From Betaproteobacteria bacterium (GTDB taxonomy: Bacteria; Pseudomonadota; Gammaproteobacteria; Burkholderiales; Usitatibacteraceae), in NCBI GenBank assembly GCA_016791265.1, contig JAEUMY010000007.1, forward strand, positions 124,001 through 188,000: a DNA stretch of 64,000 nt, written 5' to 3'. Made by a program: the position numbers and the translations under genes. Shown one piece after another: positions 42,934 through 50,883 of this stretch (positions are counted from its first letter, which is position 1; every line of letters starts with the position of its first letter). The notes under the pieces were generated by a model. That model had not been told where the DNA came from and ran no database searches. It worked only from the letters and a program-made list of their open reading frames with translations.

Positions 42934-45228
42934 TCAGCGAGAAATGTTGGGCAGCGAATCGGCCTTCTTCTTCCGCGAGAACCACCAGATGATGCCGCCC
43001 AGCAGCACGAAGGGCAGCAGCACCGGAAAGAGGGAGACGAGAACGATGAGCGGGATGATGATGGCGAGCGCCGCCGCCATCACGCCCAGGCCGTAGAAGA
43101 GCGCCACCAGCACGAGCGACACCACAGCCAGCACGGCGAAGGCCGCGAGCAGGATGAGTGTGCCGAGCGCGAACCCATGCACGCCGGAGAGCTTGGCATC
43201 ACCGATCTCGACGGGCAGGAGGCCGGAGTAGGTGCCCACCATGGCGATCACGAACGCGACCGCGAGCACGCCCATCAGCGCGATGAAGGTGTAGCCTGCG
43301 ATGCGAAACCAGATGTTGTGCGCCATTTTGACCCCACCCCAAATGCGGGAGCCCATGGTCGTCGAGCCGGTCGGCGACGTGGTGGCGGTGAAGGTGGCGG
43401 AGGCTGCCCCCGCCGAGGCGGGCGTTGCTCTGGGTGGCGCATCGGGCACCTGGAGCGTGGCGATGACACCTTGCGGTTCATTCTCGGCGAGCGTCAGCTT
43501 GGCTTCCGGTCCATAGAGGCCCGCCAGACGCTCGCGAATATTCGCAAGACCCACGCCGCCGCCAGAGGTGCCCGTGCCGAAGCCCCGGCCGGTGTCCTTG
43601 ACTTCGATCGAGATGAGGCCCGCGAGACGGCTCGCGGTGATGTCGATGCGCCCGCCTTCGCGTTGCGGCTCCAGTCCGTGCTTGATCGCGTTTTCGATGA
43701 GTGAGGGCAGCATGAGCGGCGGGAACGGCAGCTTGGCCACGTCGTCGGGGAGATTGATCGAAAACTCCAGCCGCGCACCCATGCGGATTTTCAGGATGTT
43801 CAAGTAGGCGCGCACAAGCTCCATTTCCTGGCCCACGGTGGAGGTGGTCTCGCGCATCTTGGGCAGTGCCGCGCGCAGGTACTGAATCAGGTGCTCGACC
43901 ATCTTGCTGGCAAGCGGCGGATCCGCTTCGGTGAGCGCCTGCACATTGGCCAGCGTGTTGTAGAGGAAGTGCGGCTCGACCTGGGCTTGCAGCGCCATGA
44001 GGCGGGCCTCGGTGACCTGCCGACCCATGGCGTGGAAATCCGCCTCCTGCTTCTTCTCCTCGGCCACACGCTGGGCGACGCGGGCGCGGTCGATGAAGAA
44101 CTTGGCGATGAGCGCCATGATGAAGAGCGGAATGAACGTGATGATCAAGATCGCGCCGAAGGTGAGGCGGAAGAAATCGTCGGCGACCTTTTCGTGGATG
44201 TCCGCGCGGAGCTCGCTCGGCAGGGTCGGCGGGAGCGGCGGCAGCGGCGCGGCGGGGGGTGCCGGCGGCGTCAGTGCGGCGATGACATCCGGTTTGCCCG
44301 GTGCGCGGGGCGCGGCCGGCGGTGACAGCGCCTTGGGCATCGTCTTCGCATCGGCGCTGCCGCCGATGTTGCCAGTCACGCGCGCACCGGCGATGGTCCC
44401 ATCGAAGTAAACCCCGTCACCCTTCGCCGTCGACTTGGCATTGGCTTTGACCTCGGCCTTGGCGTCGGGCTTGCCCGGCGGGGTCGACTTGGCGCCTGCG
44501 GCGGCGGACTTCTCGTTGCCCGCGTCAGGGTCATCGACATCGATCTGAAACGCAGGCTTCTCGTCGCCGAGATTGATGCGGATGCCGACGCTGCCCTCGC
44601 TCTTCTTGGCAGCTTCGAGCTGGCGCCGGGCCTGGGCGAGATTTTGCTCGGCCTGACGAATGCCCGCCTGAATCTGGGCCTCGACCTGCGCATCCTTGAT
44701 GCCGGCGTCGCGCAAGGCCGCCAGCGCACTTTTCTGGCCCTGAAGCGCAGCGTCCGCCCCTTCGACCGCGGCCTCGCTCGCGGCAACCAGTCCGTCGCGC
44801 GCGGCGCGACGGGCCTCGCGGGTGGCATCGCGCATCGCCCGGCGGGCGTCCTGCTTGGCATCGCTGGCGGCGCGTTCGGCCTCGCGGCGGGCTTCGGCCG
44901 TGACCCGGCCGACTTCTTCGATCTCCTCGCGGGCCCGCTGGATTTCCTCCAGCGCCCGCTCCAGCTCGATCTGGCGCACGGGGTCCGTGGTGCGCGACTT
45001 GAACGCCTTGACGAAGTTTTCCGCGATGTCGAGGCCCTGTCCGGCGAAGGCGGCATCGACCTCGCGCTTGATGGCCTGATTCTCGGCGGCGGTGGCCCCG
45101 GCCTTTTCCAGTCGAATCACCTGGAAAGGCACCGTGAACACGACCAGCGCGATGAACGTGATCAGGCCGAAAAAAGCCATGCCCCACCAGGGGGTGCGAT
45201 GCAGCAGGTTGGCAAGCGGTTTGAACAT
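42934..45228 (-). CDS. LytS-type histidine kinase with a C-terminal membrane extension (module 1)
   Basis: The 764-residue protein has an N-terminal membrane helix, then a long Ala/Glu/Arg coiled-coil region (residues 50-200, e.g. EEIQRAREEIEEVGRVTAEA) and a Pro-rich segment. A second helix near 390 follows, then the His_kinase/HATPase core with QVEPHFLYNTLANVQ (His near 420), ENAIKHGLEP (N box) and GGGVGLANIRERL (G box). About 130 residues with four further membrane helices follow the catalytic core, ending in WWFSRKKK. That tail is not part of LytS kinases I know and may be a fused membrane protein. The start is ATG 45226-45228. Confidence 0.88.
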   Translation of the reverse strand: MFKPLANLLHRTPWWGMAFFGLITFIALVVFTVPFQVIRLEKAGATAAENQAIKREVDAAFAGQGLDIAENFVKAFKSRTTDPVRQIELERALEEIQRAREEIEEVGRVTAEARREAERAASDAKQDARRAMRDATREARRAARDGLVAASEAAVEGADAALQGQKSALAALRDAGIKDAQVEAQIQAGIRQAEQNLAQARRQLEAAKKSEGSVGIRINLGDEKPAFQIDVDDPDAGNEKSAAAGAKSTPPGKPDAKAEVKANAKSTAKGDGVYFDGTIAGARVTGNIGGSADAKTMPKALSPPAAPRAPGKPDVIAALTPPAPPAAPLPPLPPTLPSELRADIHEKVADDFFRLTFGAILIITFIPLFIMALIAKFFIDRARVAQRVAEEKKQEADFHAMGRQVTEARLMALQAQVEPHFLYNTLANVQALTEADPPLASKMVEHLIQYLRAALPKMRETTSTVGQEMELVRAYLNILKIRMGARLEFSINLPDDVAKLPFPPLMLPSLIENAIKHGLEPQREGGRIDITASRLAGLISIEVKDTGRGFGTGTSGGGVGLANIRERLAGLYGPEAKLTLAENEPQGVIATLQVPDAPPRATPASAGAASATFTATTSPTGSTTMGSRIWGGVKMAHNIWFRIAGYTFIALMGVLAVAFVIAMVGTYSGLLPVEIGDAKLSGVHGFALGTLILLAAFAVLAVVSLVLVALFYGLGVMAAALAIIIPLIVLVSLFPVLLPFVLLGGIIWWFSRKKKADSLPNISR
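43534..43545. repeat. GCGAATATTCGC palindrome in the G box of lytS1
   Basis: Perfect copy read as the Ala-Asn-Ile-Arg of the conserved GLANIRERL motif. Here the amino acids are required by the family anyway. Confidence 0.92.
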
Positions 45229-45304
45229 GAGGCGGAGTCTAGCGGAATGGATCTGGCGGGCAGTCGGCGGGTCGGGCGCGAGCCGATGTGGGTGCGGCGG
45301 GCCT

Positions 45305-45415
45305 TCAGTAGTCCTCAACCAGCACGAGGATGGCGATGGAAGCGGCCAGCAGCACGCCGGCGGCGACATGCACCCACTGCGGCAGGTTCGCGAGACTGGT
45401 GATCACGGTATCCAT
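45305..45415 (-). CDS. Small single-helix membrane protein
   Basis: This 36-codon frame starts MDTVITSLANLPQWVHVAAG and continues VLLAASIAILVLVEDY. GAGGA lies 4 bases before the ATG. One hydrophobic helix spans residues 17-33. It is 76 bp upstream of the lytS1 start on the same strand and could lead its operon. Short length keeps this uncertain. Confidence 0.45.
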   Translation of the reverse strand: MDTVITSLANLPQWVHVAAGVLLAASIAILVLVEDY

Positions 45416-45505
45416 GGCGTCCTCGGTCGTTTTCAGGGATTGGGATGACGCCAGACTAGGGATCGGGCCGGCTGACCTCAATGCGGAGCCGCCGGAATGC
45501 AGAAA

Positions 45506-45569
45506 GGGGGGGGTGGATTGCAGGGAGGGGGGATGCCTTGAACCGGGAGGCGGGGGGTAGGGGGTGGGG
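45506..45569 (+). repeat. G-rich tract with quadruplex potential
   Basis: At least eight runs of three to eight G occur within 64 bp on the plus strand, in the gap between module 2's regulator and the small membrane protein. The first run is eight G long. Confidence 0.8.
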
Positions 45570-45593
45570 CCCGTCCGGGGAATTCTGGCGCGG

Positions 45594-45605
45594 GCGAATA
45601 TTCGC
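45594..45605. repeat. GCGAATATTCGC palindrome after the G-rich tract
   Basis: Perfect copy without the T/A extension, 25 bp beyond the last G-run. Confidence 0.95.
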
Positions 45606-45652
45606 GCGCGCGCTACCTGAGGCACTGACCCACCCTGAACGCGTACACCGCC

Positions 45653-45675
45653 GTCGCATCCCCGCGAGCGGGGCG
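45653..45675. repeat. GCATCCCCGC-family repeat, short copy
   Basis: GTCGCATCCCCGCGAGCGGG lies 22 bp past the stop codon of the module 2 regulator on the minus strand and matches the block upstream of proC. Confidence 0.55.
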
Positions 45676-45696
45676 CTGCGCCGGGCCTGGTCCGCG

Positions 45697-46473
45697 TCAC
45701 ATCTGTTTGAACAAGTGCGTATAAGCCCGGCTGACCGTGAGCACTTCGGGGCGCGATTTCAGCTTCAAGTCCGCCTGATCGCGCAAGCCGCGCACCACGC
45801 CGGCGATGTGGCGGGTGTTGACGAGCGTCGAACGATGGATTTGCCAGAAGAGGTCGGGGTCCAGCTCTTCCAAGAGCTCCTTGATCGGCTTGCGAATCAA
45901 GACTTCACCGTCTTCCATGACCACGCGGGTGTACTTCTCGTCGGACTGGAAGTAGCAGATATCGTCGGTCGCGATCATGCGCACGGTGGAACCCACGCTG
46001 GCCTTGATCCATTGCAGATAGTGCCGGCCGGTCGGCGCCATGCGCGCGGCGAGCCGCGCGAGGATGGCGTCGAGCGCATCGCTTTCACCATTCGCGGCAG
46101 GGCTGGGTGCGGCCAGCCGTTCCTTCAGCCGCGCCACGGTTTCAGCCAGACGCGCTTCCTCAAAAGGCTTCAGCACGTAGTCGATGGCGCCCTGCTCAAA
46201 AGCATCGACCGCGTACTGGTCGAACGCGGTGACAAACACGATGCGGGAGCGCTTGCCGATGCGGCGCGCGGCCTCCAAGCCGGTGAGGCCGGGCATGTGG
46301 ATGTCCAGGAAGCAGACATCCGGCGCGTCCTCGTCGAGATCGAAAAACTCGGCCACTTGCCGGCCATTCTCGGCCTCGTGGACGATTTTCAGGTCCGGCC
46401 AGAGGTTGGCAAGACGAGTCCTGAGCTGAGCGCGGAGCAGCGGTTCGTCGTCGGCGAGGAGGGCGGTGGGCAT
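45697..46473 (-). CDS. LytTR-family response regulator (module 2)
   Basis: The 258-residue paralogue of the 42099 gene has receiver Asp57 in VCFLDIHMPGLTG and LytTR motifs WIKASVGSTVRMIATDDI, KYTRVVMEDGEVLIRKPI and FWQIHRSTLVNTRHIAGV. Both regulators end in HLFKQM. Identity is clear by eye along the whole length, so the two modules arose by duplication. Its partner kinase is 60 bp upstream, with a palindrome copy in the gap. Confidence 0.93.
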   Translation of the reverse strand: MPTALLADDEPLLRAQLRTRLANLWPDLKIVHEAENGRQVAEFFDLDEDAPDVCFLDIHMPGLTGLEAARRIGKRSRIVFVTAFDQYAVDAFEQGAIDYVLKPFEEARLAETVARLKERLAAPSPAANGESDALDAILARLAARMAPTGRHYLQWIKASVGSTVRMIATDDICYFQSDEKYTRVVMEDGEVLIRKPIKELLEELDPDLFWQIHRSTLVNTRHIAGVVRGLRDQADLKLKSRPEVLTVSRAYTHLFKQM

Positions 46474-46515
46474 GGGGGCGCTTGGCGTTGAACGTGGAGA
46501 GATTGTGCCGGTCTT

Positions 46516-46527
46516 GCGAATATTCGC
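46516..46527. repeat. GCGAATATTCGC palindrome between lytS2 and its regulator
   Basis: Perfect copy with T/A flanks in the 60-bp gap inside the module 2 operon. Confidence 0.95.
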
Positions 46528-46533
46528 AAGACC

Positions 46534-47598
46534 TCACGCGAGGGGTACTGCGCGCCCGGCCCCATGACCCGAGGGGACCTCAATCATCGCCACCACGCCA
46601 CACGGCTGGTTTTCCTCCAGCGTGAGCTTGGCCGACTTGCCGTACAGGGTCGAGAGCCGCTCGCGAATATTCGCAAGGCCCACGCCGCCGCCCTTTTTGG
46701 GCTGGAAGCCCTGGCCGGTGTCGGCCACGCGCACCAGCAGCTTGCCGTCCTTGAGCGCCGCGGACAGGGTCACCGTGCCGGCGTCACAGCATGGGTCGAG
46801 GCCGTGCTTGATGGCATTTTCGACCAGGGTGATGAGCATCATGGGCGGGAATTCATGATCGCGCAGATCAGCGGGCAGGATCATCGAGTAGTCCAGCCGG
46901 GTGCCCATGCGAATCTTGAAAATTTCCAGGTAGGCCGCGGCCATGTCCATTTCGCGGCCCAGCGTGCTGCTGGACTCACGCATCTGCGGCAGTGCGATGC
47001 GCAGATAGCGGATCAGGTTTTCCAGCATTTTGCCGGCCGCCTTGGCATCCGCTTCGACCAGGTGTTGGACATTGGCCAGGGTGTTGAACAGGAAGTGCGG
47101 CTCGACCTGGGCCTGCATGACCAGCAACTTGGCCTCCATGACCTGCTTTTCCAGCCGATGCTTTTCGGCCTCGGCGCGCAACAGGTCCGCCTGCATGCGG
47201 GAACGCTGCTCGCGCAGGATCATCGCGGCGGTGATGACGCAGCCGAACCCGATGCCCAGGCTGGTCGTGATGGTGACGCCCCACAACCGCTCGGTGAACA
47301 TCTCGGCCAGATCGCGGCCCTTAACGATGCCGACGACGAGTATGCCCAGGAACGAGCCGAAGACCACCGCGAGCAGCTGCGCACCTTCGCGCGGAATGAA
47401 AGTTTGGCGCAGATTGCCGGCGACGGTGATGGCCAGCATGATGGAAAAGCCCATGCATAGCGCGGAAAGCAGCAAATCCCAGTACGTGTTCTGGAAAAAC
47501 CAGACCACGCTCGCGGCGGCGCCCGCAGCCAGCGCCACGGTCCACGCGGCGCGACGCCAGGTCAGGCCTTCCAGCAGATAAAGGTATCGATTGGTCAC
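46534..47598 (-). CDS. LytS-type sensor histidine kinase (module 2)
   Basis: This 354-residue kinase starts at GTG 47596-47598 (MTNRYLYLLEGLTWRRAAW). Four or five membrane helices fill residues 15-130, then comes the kinase core: QVEPHFLFNTLANVQHLVEA with His near 168, ENAIKHGLDP and GGGVGLANIRERLSTLYG. It is the normal short architecture, unlike its paralogue at 42934, which has a coiled-coil sensor and C-terminal membrane extension. A weak copy of an 18-bp motif found upstream of two small genes lies 61 bp before the start. Confidence 0.93.
   Translation of the reverse strand: MTNRYLYLLEGLTWRRAAWTVALAAGAAASVVWFFQNTYWDLLLSALCMGFSIMLAITVAGNLRQTFIPREGAQLLAVVFGSFLGILVVGIVKGRDLAEMFTERLWGVTITTSLGIGFGCVITAAMILREQRSRMQADLLRAEAEKHRLEKQVMEAKLLVMQAQVEPHFLFNTLANVQHLVEADAKAAGKMLENLIRYLRIALPQMRESSSTLGREMDMAAAYLEIFKIRMGTRLDYSMILPADLRDHEFPPMMLITLVENAIKHGLDPCCDAGTVTLSAALKDGKLLVRVADTGQGFQPKKGGGVGLANIRERLSTLYGKSAKLTLEENQPCGVVAMIEVPSGHGAGRAVPLA
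46663..46674. repeat. GCGAATATTCGC palindrome in the G box of lytS2
   Basis: Perfect copy in GLANIRERL, at the same position as in lytS1. Confidence 0.92.
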
Positions 47599-47658
47599 TG
47601 TTATGTTCTCCCCTGATGCGACCGACTTTAGGCGAGGTCGTGCCAGCGGGCAACGCGG

Positions 47659-47676
47659 AGTGTGACAAAACGCGGA
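47659..47676 (-). promoter_or_regulatory. Weak copy of the shared 18-bp motif upstream of lytS2
   Basis: AGTGTGACAAAACGCGGA matches ATTGCGACGAAACGCAGA at 14 of 18 positions. It lies 61 bp upstream of the kinase start. Confidence 0.35.
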
Positions 47677-47793
47677 AAAACGGGCGCGTGCTACGCCCGG
47701 CAGGCAGTGGCGCTGGGGGGCGGTGCGGCGCCTGCGGCGATGCGGACTGCGGTCAGGCGCCCCAGATCGGGGCCGAACCGGCCGAATGCGGTA

Positions 47794-48009
47794 TCAGGCG
47801 CCTGCCGCCGGCATCGGCGGGTGCGAGAGCGCCGCGTAGCCGGGCTCGGGCTGCGCGGTCGGCAATGTGTACGGTCTCAACGACAGCGGCTCGAAATCCG
47901 CCGCCCCCCCGGGCGCCTCCAGAATCAGGATGACCGCGACCAGACCCACCACAGTCATGGCGGGCCAGTGACGGAAGATCCGGATGAAGAGAGCGCGAAT
48001 GAGGGTCAT
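47794..48009 (-). CDS. Small membrane protein, unknown
   Basis: This 71-codon frame begins MTLIRALFIRIFRHWPAMTV, followed by VGLVAVILILEAP, giving one membrane helix at about residues 15-31. The rest is Pro-rich (YTLPTAQPEPGYAALSHPPM). No Shine-Dalgarno is visible. It lies 25 bp downstream of another small membrane-protein gene on the same strand, which supports but does not prove it. Confidence 0.4.
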   Translation of the reverse strand: MTLIRALFIRIFRHWPAMTVVGLVAVILILEAPGGAADFEPLSLRPYTLPTAQPEPGYAALSHPPMPAAGA

Positions 48010-48034
48010 GTCGTGGATCGTGACGCGTGTTCGC

Positions 48035-48385
48035 TCAACACGCGCTGGCTGTGACGCGTTCGCTGCTCTTCCAGCGGGCGGCGACCCGCGGGCGCGGCGT
48101 CGACCGGGACATCTTCGGCGCCGCAGCCCGTGCTACCGGCCCCGGTGCGACATGACGAGCGGCTGACGCGGTTGCCAGGCGAACGGCCGCCGCCTTCGGC
48201 GCGAGCGCCGGGCTGCGCCGCGGCGGGCGGGGTGGTGCGGGTGGACGCGCACTCTGATCGCCGCGCATGCGACGATACAGCGCGGCCAGCCCGCTCATGA
48301 CCAGGGCCAACGCCAGATAGAGCACGGGAAAGACCCAGCTCGCCAGAATGATCGCGGACAGCGCGTCTTTGAGAAATGAATCCAT
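48035..48385 (-). CDS. Small membrane protein with basic Pro/Ala tail
   Basis: The 116-residue frame starts MDSFLKDALSAIILASWVFP with GAGG six bases upstream. One membrane helix covers about residues 10-38 (VLYLALALVMSGLAALYRR). The remainder is Arg/Pro/Ala-rich (PPAPPRPPRRSP). An 18-bp motif shared with the next upstream small gene lies 88 bp before its start. No family is recognised. Confidence 0.5.
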   Translation of the reverse strand: MDSFLKDALSAIILASWVFPVLYLALALVMSGLAALYRRMRGDQSARPPAPPRPPRRSPALAPKAAAVRLATASAARHVAPGPVARAAAPKMSRSTPRPRVAARWKSSERVTASAC

Positions 48386-48472
48386 GATTGCCTCAGCTCG
48401 GGCTGGCATCGTTTCGATACGACGCAGCCATTGACCGCCATTTTGGTTTGACGCGCGCATCGTCACTAGCGG

Positions 48473-48490
48473 ATTGCGACGAAACGCAGA
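48473..48490 (-). promoter_or_regulatory. Shared 18-bp motif upstream of a small membrane-protein gene (copy A)
   Basis: ATTGCGACGAAACGCAGA on the plus strand matches copy B at 49048 in 17 of 18 bases. The reverse complement contains GCGTTTCGTCG, which recalls LytTR/AlgR sites. The 320 bp from 48386 to 48705 contain this motif and a hairpin but no gene I can support. Confidence 0.5.
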
Positions 48491-48594
48491 TTTCACGACA
48501 CCAAACGCGCCAGATCGACGGGGCGCACGTGGCGGCGCGCAGTATGCGTGGCCGATGTGACGGCGCAACGAATCGCTGCCGACAGAGAAAGAAA

Positions 48595-48611
48595 CCCGGC
48601 GCGAGGCCGGG
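48595..48611 (-). terminator. Possible terminator of the 48706-48948 gene
   Basis: CCCGGC-GCGAG-GCCGGG forms a 6-bp stem. Read on the minus strand it is followed by TTTCTTTC, as expected for an intrinsic terminator 94 bp past the stop. Confidence 0.6.
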
Positions 48612-48705
48612 CAATACTGGGAGGGAACAACAAAACTTGATGGGTCGGCCGGGCGGGACCGCGCGAGCCGATCAGAGCAACGCGGCGTGTCGCCCGTTGC
48701 CGCGA

Positions 48706-48948
48706 TCAGCGAACCAGCGTGCCGCTGCCGACTGACGCGACCTTCGCGTGGCTGTCGGCGGCAACCAGACGCGTCGCGGTCACTTCGATGCGATGCTCTT
48801 TGGCGTAGGCGGCCGCGGCGGCCTTCTCGGCGTTCTGCGCGCTGGCGTAAAACCACACCAGCATCAGGCCGGTGGCGACGGCGGCGGCGGCGCTGGAAAA
48901 GGATTTATAGCTGTTGAAACCTGAGAGAAACATCTTGTTCGCATTCAT
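48706..48948 (-). CDS. Small single-pass membrane protein
   Basis: AAGGAG six bases before the ATG supports this 80-residue frame (MNANKMFLSGFNSYKSFSSA). One helix spans about residues 20-37 (AAAVATGLMLVWFYASA). A 40-residue polar segment follows with HRIEVTATRLVAADSH. It has its own likely terminator and an upstream motif shared with the next gene. Function is unknown. Confidence 0.65.
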   Translation of the reverse strand: MNANKMFLSGFNSYKSFSSAAAAVATGLMLVWFYASAQNAEKAAAAAYAKEHRIEVTATRLVAADSHAKVASVGSGTLVR

Positions 48949-49047
48949 GATCGGCTCCTTGTGTGAGTGGTGTATCGCGAGTGCTGCGTGCTGCGTTTGA
49001 TTCAACATGGCGCCACTTTAAAAATGCGGCGCTCCGCCCACAATCGC

Positions 49048-49065
49048 ATTGCGATGAAACGCAGA
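49048..49065 (-). promoter_or_regulatory. Shared 18-bp motif upstream of a small membrane-protein gene (copy B)
   Basis: ATTGCGATGAAACGCAGA lies 100 bp upstream of the ATG at 48948. It differs from copy A at one base. Confidence 0.5.
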
Positions 49066-49174
49066 AAACGCGCTGCCAAGCGCTCCAAAGGCGCGCCGAA
49101 GCGGTCTGGCCCGAGACGCGGCGCGCCTGTTCTCGCAGCGCCCGATCGCGGACGGAGCGGCGGAAGACCCCGAA

Positions 49175-49208
49175 AACGTCGACGGCCCCACTCGGGGCCG
49201 TCGACGTT
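49175..49208 (-). terminator. Strong intrinsic terminator of the symporter gene
   Basis: AACGTCGACGGCCCC and GGGGCCGTCGACGTT make a 15-bp perfect stem with a 4-base loop. On the minus strand it runs into TTTTC, 36 bp beyond the symporter stop. Confidence 0.85.
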
Positions 49209-49243
49209 CTCAGTATCCGATCAAGAAAGACGGGCGCAAGCGC

Positions 49244-50716
49244 TCAGTGGCCGTGGCCCTTGCCCGCATGGCCTTGTCCGTGGCCATGCCCATGCTTCGG
49301 CTGGGTGAGCAACGAACCCACGATGATGGCGACGATGCCGAAAATGAGGCCCACCATCTGCGCCGGCCAGATCGTCTCCAGCCCGTTGGAGATGAGCACC
49401 TCCATGCCCATCCAGGCGCCCAGACCCGCAAAGATGGACAGGGCCGCCCCGGCGGCGGTGGTGCGCTTCCAGAACAGGCCGAAGGCCAGCGGTGCGAAGG
49501 CGCCGGCCAGCGTGACCTTGTAGGCGTTCTGGATCATTTCATACATGGTGCTCTTGGAATTGACCGCGAAGATGAGTGCCGCCACCGTGAAGACCACAAG
49601 CGTCACCCGCACCAGCTTGAGCAAGTTGTGATCCGACAGATGCGGCAGGAACGGCTTCATGACGTTATTGGCGAACAGCGCGGTGGGCGCCAGCAGCGCC
49701 CCGCTGGCGGTCGACAGGATCGCGGACAGCAACGCGCCAAAGAACAGGACCTGAATGTAGAGCGGCGTCTGACCCAAAATGATGTCCGGCAGAATGCGCT
49801 GGATTTCGCGCGCATCCTCGCTCTTGAAGAGCTCCACCAGTTTCGGCTCGATCATCAAGGCGGAAAAGGCGATGAACATCGGGATGAAGGCGATGATGAA
49901 GTAAACAATGGCGCCGATGAGCGTGCCGCGCACGGCGGTCTTTTCATCCTTCGCGCTGGTGACACGCTGGAACACGTCCTGTTGGGGGATCGAGCCCAGG
50001 GCAATGGTGGCGAAGGCCGCGATCCACATCAGCCACTCCTTGCTGCCACCGGTGGGAAAGGGATTCAACTTGCCCTGCTCGTAGGCGGTGCCGATCACCT
50101 TGGTGGCGCCGCCGGCCAGATCGCCGACGAACCAGGCGACGATGAACAGGCCGATGATGATGACCACGGTCTGGAACATGTCAGTGAAGGCCACCGACCA
50201 CATGCCGCCCCAGATCGTGTAGAACATCACGATCACGGTGCCGATGATGATGGCCTGGGTGAGTGTCAGCGCCCCGCCTGAGATGACCCACAGCACCAGT
50301 CCGAGCGCGGTGAGCTGCGCCGAGGTCCAGCCCAGGTAGGACACCACGATGATCGAGCTGGTCACCACCTCGATGGTCTTGTTGTAGCGCTTCTTGTAGA
50401 AATCTCCGAGAGTCAGCAAATCCATCCGGTAGAAGGCCTTGGCGAAAAACAGCGCCACGAAGATGAGGCAGGCTGTGGCGCCGAAAGGATCGGCCGGAAT
50501 GCCTGACAAGCCATCACGCGAGAAGGTCGCCGACACCGAAAGAACAGTTTCGGCCCCGAACCACGTGGCGAAGACGGTCGCCATGTTGATGTACAGGGGC
50601 AGACTGCGGCCGGCCACCAGATAGTCCTTGGCGCCATGCACCTTGCGGGCGGCGTACAGGCCGATGGCGATAGTGATGGCGAGGTACAGAACGACGAAGA
50701 AAATCAGGTTGCCCAT
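49244..50716 (-). CDS. Sodium:solute symporter (SSS) with His-rich C-terminus
   Basis: From ATG 50714-50716 (MGNLIFFVVLYLAITIAIGL) the protein has 490 residues and about 13 membrane helices. SSS landmarks are AARKVHGAKDYLVAGRSLPL near residue 22, ATWFGAETVLSVSATF, TLGDFYKKRYN, and IPQQDVFQRVTSAKDEKTA in the middle. The last 16 residues are HGHGHGQGHAGKGHGH, a probable metal-binding tail not usual for the family. The substrate could be an organic acid, amino acid or other solute; sequence alone does not say. The gene is isolated, with a strong terminator. Confidence 0.9.
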   Translation of the reverse strand: MGNLIFFVVLYLAITIAIGLYAARKVHGAKDYLVAGRSLPLYINMATVFATWFGAETVLSVSATFSRDGLSGIPADPFGATACLIFVALFFAKAFYRMDLLTLGDFYKKRYNKTIEVVTSSIIVVSYLGWTSAQLTALGLVLWVISGGALTLTQAIIIGTVIVMFYTIWGGMWSVAFTDMFQTVVIIIGLFIVAWFVGDLAGGATKVIGTAYEQGKLNPFPTGGSKEWLMWIAAFATIALGSIPQQDVFQRVTSAKDEKTAVRGTLIGAIVYFIIAFIPMFIAFSALMIEPKLVELFKSEDAREIQRILPDIILGQTPLYIQVLFFGALLSAILSTASGALLAPTALFANNVMKPFLPHLSDHNLLKLVRVTLVVFTVAALIFAVNSKSTMYEMIQNAYKVTLAGAFAPLAFGLFWKRTTAAGAALSIFAGLGAWMGMEVLISNGLETIWPAQMVGLIFGIVAIIVGSLLTQPKHGHGHGQGHAGKGHGH

Positions 50717-50883
50717 CGGCTGGCTCCAGGGTGGCGTTGCGGAGGTATGGCGGGAATGGCTTGGCGCATGCGGCATCCAGTGCGGCGCGATGGACTGCGT
50801 GGACAACGCGCGGCGAGTTTAGCAAAGCGGCTGCCGGCGGGTCGAACCGCACGGGCGCGCCCTGCGGATGCCGCGGGACGGGC

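Noticed and set aside
43534..46674. ANIR residues in the lytS genes as a sign of foreign insertion
   Set aside because: GLANIRERL is the normal kinase G-box, so only the codon choice is informative there.
48967..49308. A basic 113-codon plus-strand frame
   Set aside because: It crosses the symporter terminator and the motif upstream of the small gene; the Arg/Lys-rich composition reflects repeats rather than coding.
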